Shown here: in pieces, positions 5,808-7,153 of the stretch
How the letters are laid out: the number at the start of each line of letters is the position of its first letter
Position numbering within the stretch: position 1 is the first letter of the stretch
Assembly: GCA_030632525.1 (NCBI GenBank)
Contig: DAOVUP010000076.1
Coordinates: 1-7,153 of the forward strand
Origin: Desulfobacteraceae bacterium
GTDB lineage: Bacteria; Desulfobacterota; DSM-4660; Desulfatiglandales; Desulfatiglandaceae
Reading direction: 5' to 3'
DNA: 7,153 nucleotides
Notes under the pieces: generated by a model
Databases searched by the model: none
The model's input: only the letters and a program-made list of their open reading frames with translations
What the model was told of the DNA's origin: nothing
Translations under genes and position numbers: made by a program

Positions 5808-6517
5808 GGGGAGGTTTCTAATTCCCTGAGGTTTTCTCTTGCAAAATCAATGGTCTCATCTAATTCCAAGGCGAGTTTATAGTGGCGAATAGCCATTTCT
5901 TTCTTACCCATATCCCTGTAATTGGACGCGATGTTGGCATAGTCAATGGCCGAGCTTGGGTTAAGCTTGAGGACGTTCCGAAACGACTCAATGGCCTTTT
6001 CATGCTCCTTGAGTTTGAAAAAACAAAAGCCCAGGAGGTTATGGACATCCGTCCTTTCACTATCATATTGCTCTGCTTTTTTAAGGACCTTTATAGCATC
6101 GGTGTATCGTTCCTCATCCTTTAAGCAGACCCCCATATAGGAATAGATGCTGGGGATGTCTTCCTGTTTGGGCCCCAGTTTTAATGCCTCTTCCAGACAG
6201 AGCAGTGCCGTTCCAGGCTCATTGAGTGAAAGGTGAGATAATCCTAAGAAAAACTTAATATAATACTTATCCGGCAGCAATTGATCCATTTTTTTCAACT
6301 CAGTCAGTGCCCATTCCGGGTCTCCACCCTCTGCTATCAGCTTGGCGGAGAACATCCCCACGCTTGTGCCCACAGCCCTTTCCCTGAAATGGGCACCGGG
6401 TATGATCGTATAAAATGTGGGTATTTGCAGTTTGGGGTGCATTGTGTTGATGACAATAACATCCATATTTACACGGGCCAGGGCCGCAATGCAGTTTTCC
6501 ACTTCAACCCTGATGTC
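5804..6517 (-). pseudogene. C-terminal half of the YcaO-TPR protein (end of YcaO domain plus about four TPRs), separated by an in-frame stop
   Basis: This is the same reading frame as the upstream half, continuing straight after the TGA at 6518-6520. Numbered from the GTG at 6502-6500, it starts with the rest of the YcaO domain (VENCIAALARVNMDVIVIN, then PTFYTIIPGAHFRERA, to about residue 60). About four TPR units follow, near residues 82-115, 116-150, 151-184 and 185-218, with the usual small and aromatic positions (for example HNLLGFCFFKLKEHEKAIE). It ends at TGA 5806-5804. TPRs normally bind protein partners, so they may dock a substrate or partner protein; that is inference. If the fragment is translated alone, the GTG at 6502 is the only near start and its binding site is weak (AGGG). 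It would lack the ATP site and should not be a working enzyme. Confidence 0.8.
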
Positions 6518-6536
6518 TCAAACGACAACATCAGGG
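6508..6536. repeat. 9-bp inverted repeat with an apparently inverted 11-nt loop inside the YcaO-TPR gene
   Basis: CCCTGATGT (6508-6516) and ACATCAGGG (6528-6536) are perfect reverse complements around CTCAAACGACA (6517-6527). As given, the coding (minus) strand reads D-V-V-V-stop-D-I-R across it. If the loop is inverted, the same frame reads D-V-S-N-D-N-I-R with no stop, joining LP upstream to VEVENC downstream. The plus strand already spells DVSNDNIR at 6512-6535, so the expected peptide is encoded on the wrong strand. Inversion keeps the length, which explains why the frame is unchanged on both sides. Confidence 0.85.
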
Positions 6537-7153
6537 AGAGTGCTAATGTCGACCTCTGTTTTGGGATGGATAACGAAATCGGCCTGGGCGAGGTCCGTGA
6601 ACTTGGGGAGGCCGCTTGCCACATAATTGGAACCTGAATTAAAATCACCGGCCAATTGTGCAACCTCGGTTAAGGCACGGCTCAAGGCCTTCTGAGGGTC
6701 AGGTGTTGTGCCCGCGGTCCAGACGAGCTCACTTTTTTCGGGGAAGGTGGTCGGATCATAGGCAAGGGCTCCCACAGAGGGTATTCCCATGCCCAATGAA
6801 AAATCTGTGGCAAAGAGCTTTATGCCTGCCTTCTTGTATTTGCCGATAATTTCCACCAGGAGAGGATCGGAGAGATTTCCGAGATCGATGGCAGGTGTCT
6901 TCAGCCTGTCTCTGCTCACAATGGATGATACATGTCTTTCCACGATTTCGCAGATCCCCTGGCTGATTGCCTCTTCCACACAATTCCCGGCCGATGGGCC
7001 GTTAAATTCATTGATGGCAAAAAACCAGTCAAAGGGAATGAGGACTTCCTCCTCCCTTGTCATATTGTAGCCCATAGTCCATTTGAGGGGTAGTCGTGAA
7101 AAGACTTCCCGGGCCCGGTCCAATTCGTTGGAATCATCATGCACAGATCTGGC
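6518..7153 (-). pseudogene. YcaO-domain protein, catalytic half (N-terminus beyond the window; ends at a premature TGA)
   Basis: The frame is open to the window edge, so the true start lies outside; the in-frame GTG at 7144 is probably internal. YcaO proteins bind ATP and activate peptide backbone amides, as in azoline or thioamide formation; some members have other or unknown roles. Visible ATP-site motifs are GPSAGN (residues 52-57 of the visible part), the glutamates of EEA (60-62) and EIVER (69-73), and ALSRALTEVAQ (156-166), which supplies a further conserved Glu and Gln. No TfuA, cyclodehydratase partner or obvious precursor peptide is in view, so the substrate is unknown. Translation would stop after LPDVVV at 6518-6520, about two thirds of the way through the YcaO domain. 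The stop lies in the inverted loop described at 6508-6536. The frame resumes unchanged afterwards, so this is neither an indel nor a natural end. Confidence 0.8.

Noticed and set aside
6518..6520. In-frame TGA in the YcaO-TPR gene as a selenocysteine codon
   Set aside because: Desulfobacterota often use selenocysteine, so I looked. The bases just downstream show no convincing bacterial SECIS stem-loop, I recall no conserved Cys here in the family, and inversion of the surrounding loop restores a family-like peptide without any stop.
6500..6536. Frameshift between the YcaO and TPR halves
   Set aside because: Both halves are in the same minus-strand frame and the residue count across the gap fits, so no insertion or deletion is needed.

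Overview
The window reads as a piece of an anaerobic Desulfobacterota (deltaproteobacterial) genome. That placement is inference. It rests on the TPR-fused YcaO protein, the GldA/GldF/GldG/DUF4340 export cluster, and the dense palindromic intergenic repeats, which I remember from that phylum but could not search for. All supported genes lie on the minus strand, so transcription runs from high to low coordinates.

Region by region, in order of transcription. (1) 7153-5804: a YcaO-domain protein with a C-terminal TPR array, cut at its N-terminus by the window edge and interrupted by an in-frame TGA at 6518-6520. The stop lies in an 11-nt loop between perfect 9-bp inverted repeats (6508-6516 and 6528-6536). 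Inverting the loop on paper removes the stop, keeps the frame and restores the peptide DVSNDNIR, which fits the family as I remember it. The gene therefore seems to have been broken by a hairpin-loop ('minute') inversion, or to exist in two orientations. (2) 5803-5635: an intergenic stretch with a likely promoter for the ABC cluster and a repeat/hairpin cluster. (3) 5634-3935: an ABC ATPase and an ABC-2 permease overlapping by ATGA. (4) 3934-3632: a 303-bp gene-free gap made largely of repeats (a perfect 24-bp inverted repeat built from 14-mers, direct repeats, a small hairpin unit). (5) 3631-591: a GldG-family protein and a DUF4340 protein, again overlapping by ATGA. (6) 590-406: a leader region, then a cold-shock protein gene (405-205) that probably starts at TTG. 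(7) 160-11: a 150-bp element bounded by a perfect 16-bp inverted repeat.

The four ABC-cluster genes probably form one membrane system. The ATPase powers the six-helix permease, while GldG and DUF4340 are membrane-anchored proteins with large domains outside the cytoplasm. In gliding Bacteroidetes the related GldAFG set is needed for motility; the substrate and role here are unknown. The cold-shock gene is probably a separate transcription unit. The YcaO-TPR gene lies upstream in the same direction, and its stop codon overlaps the putative -35 box of the ABC cluster.
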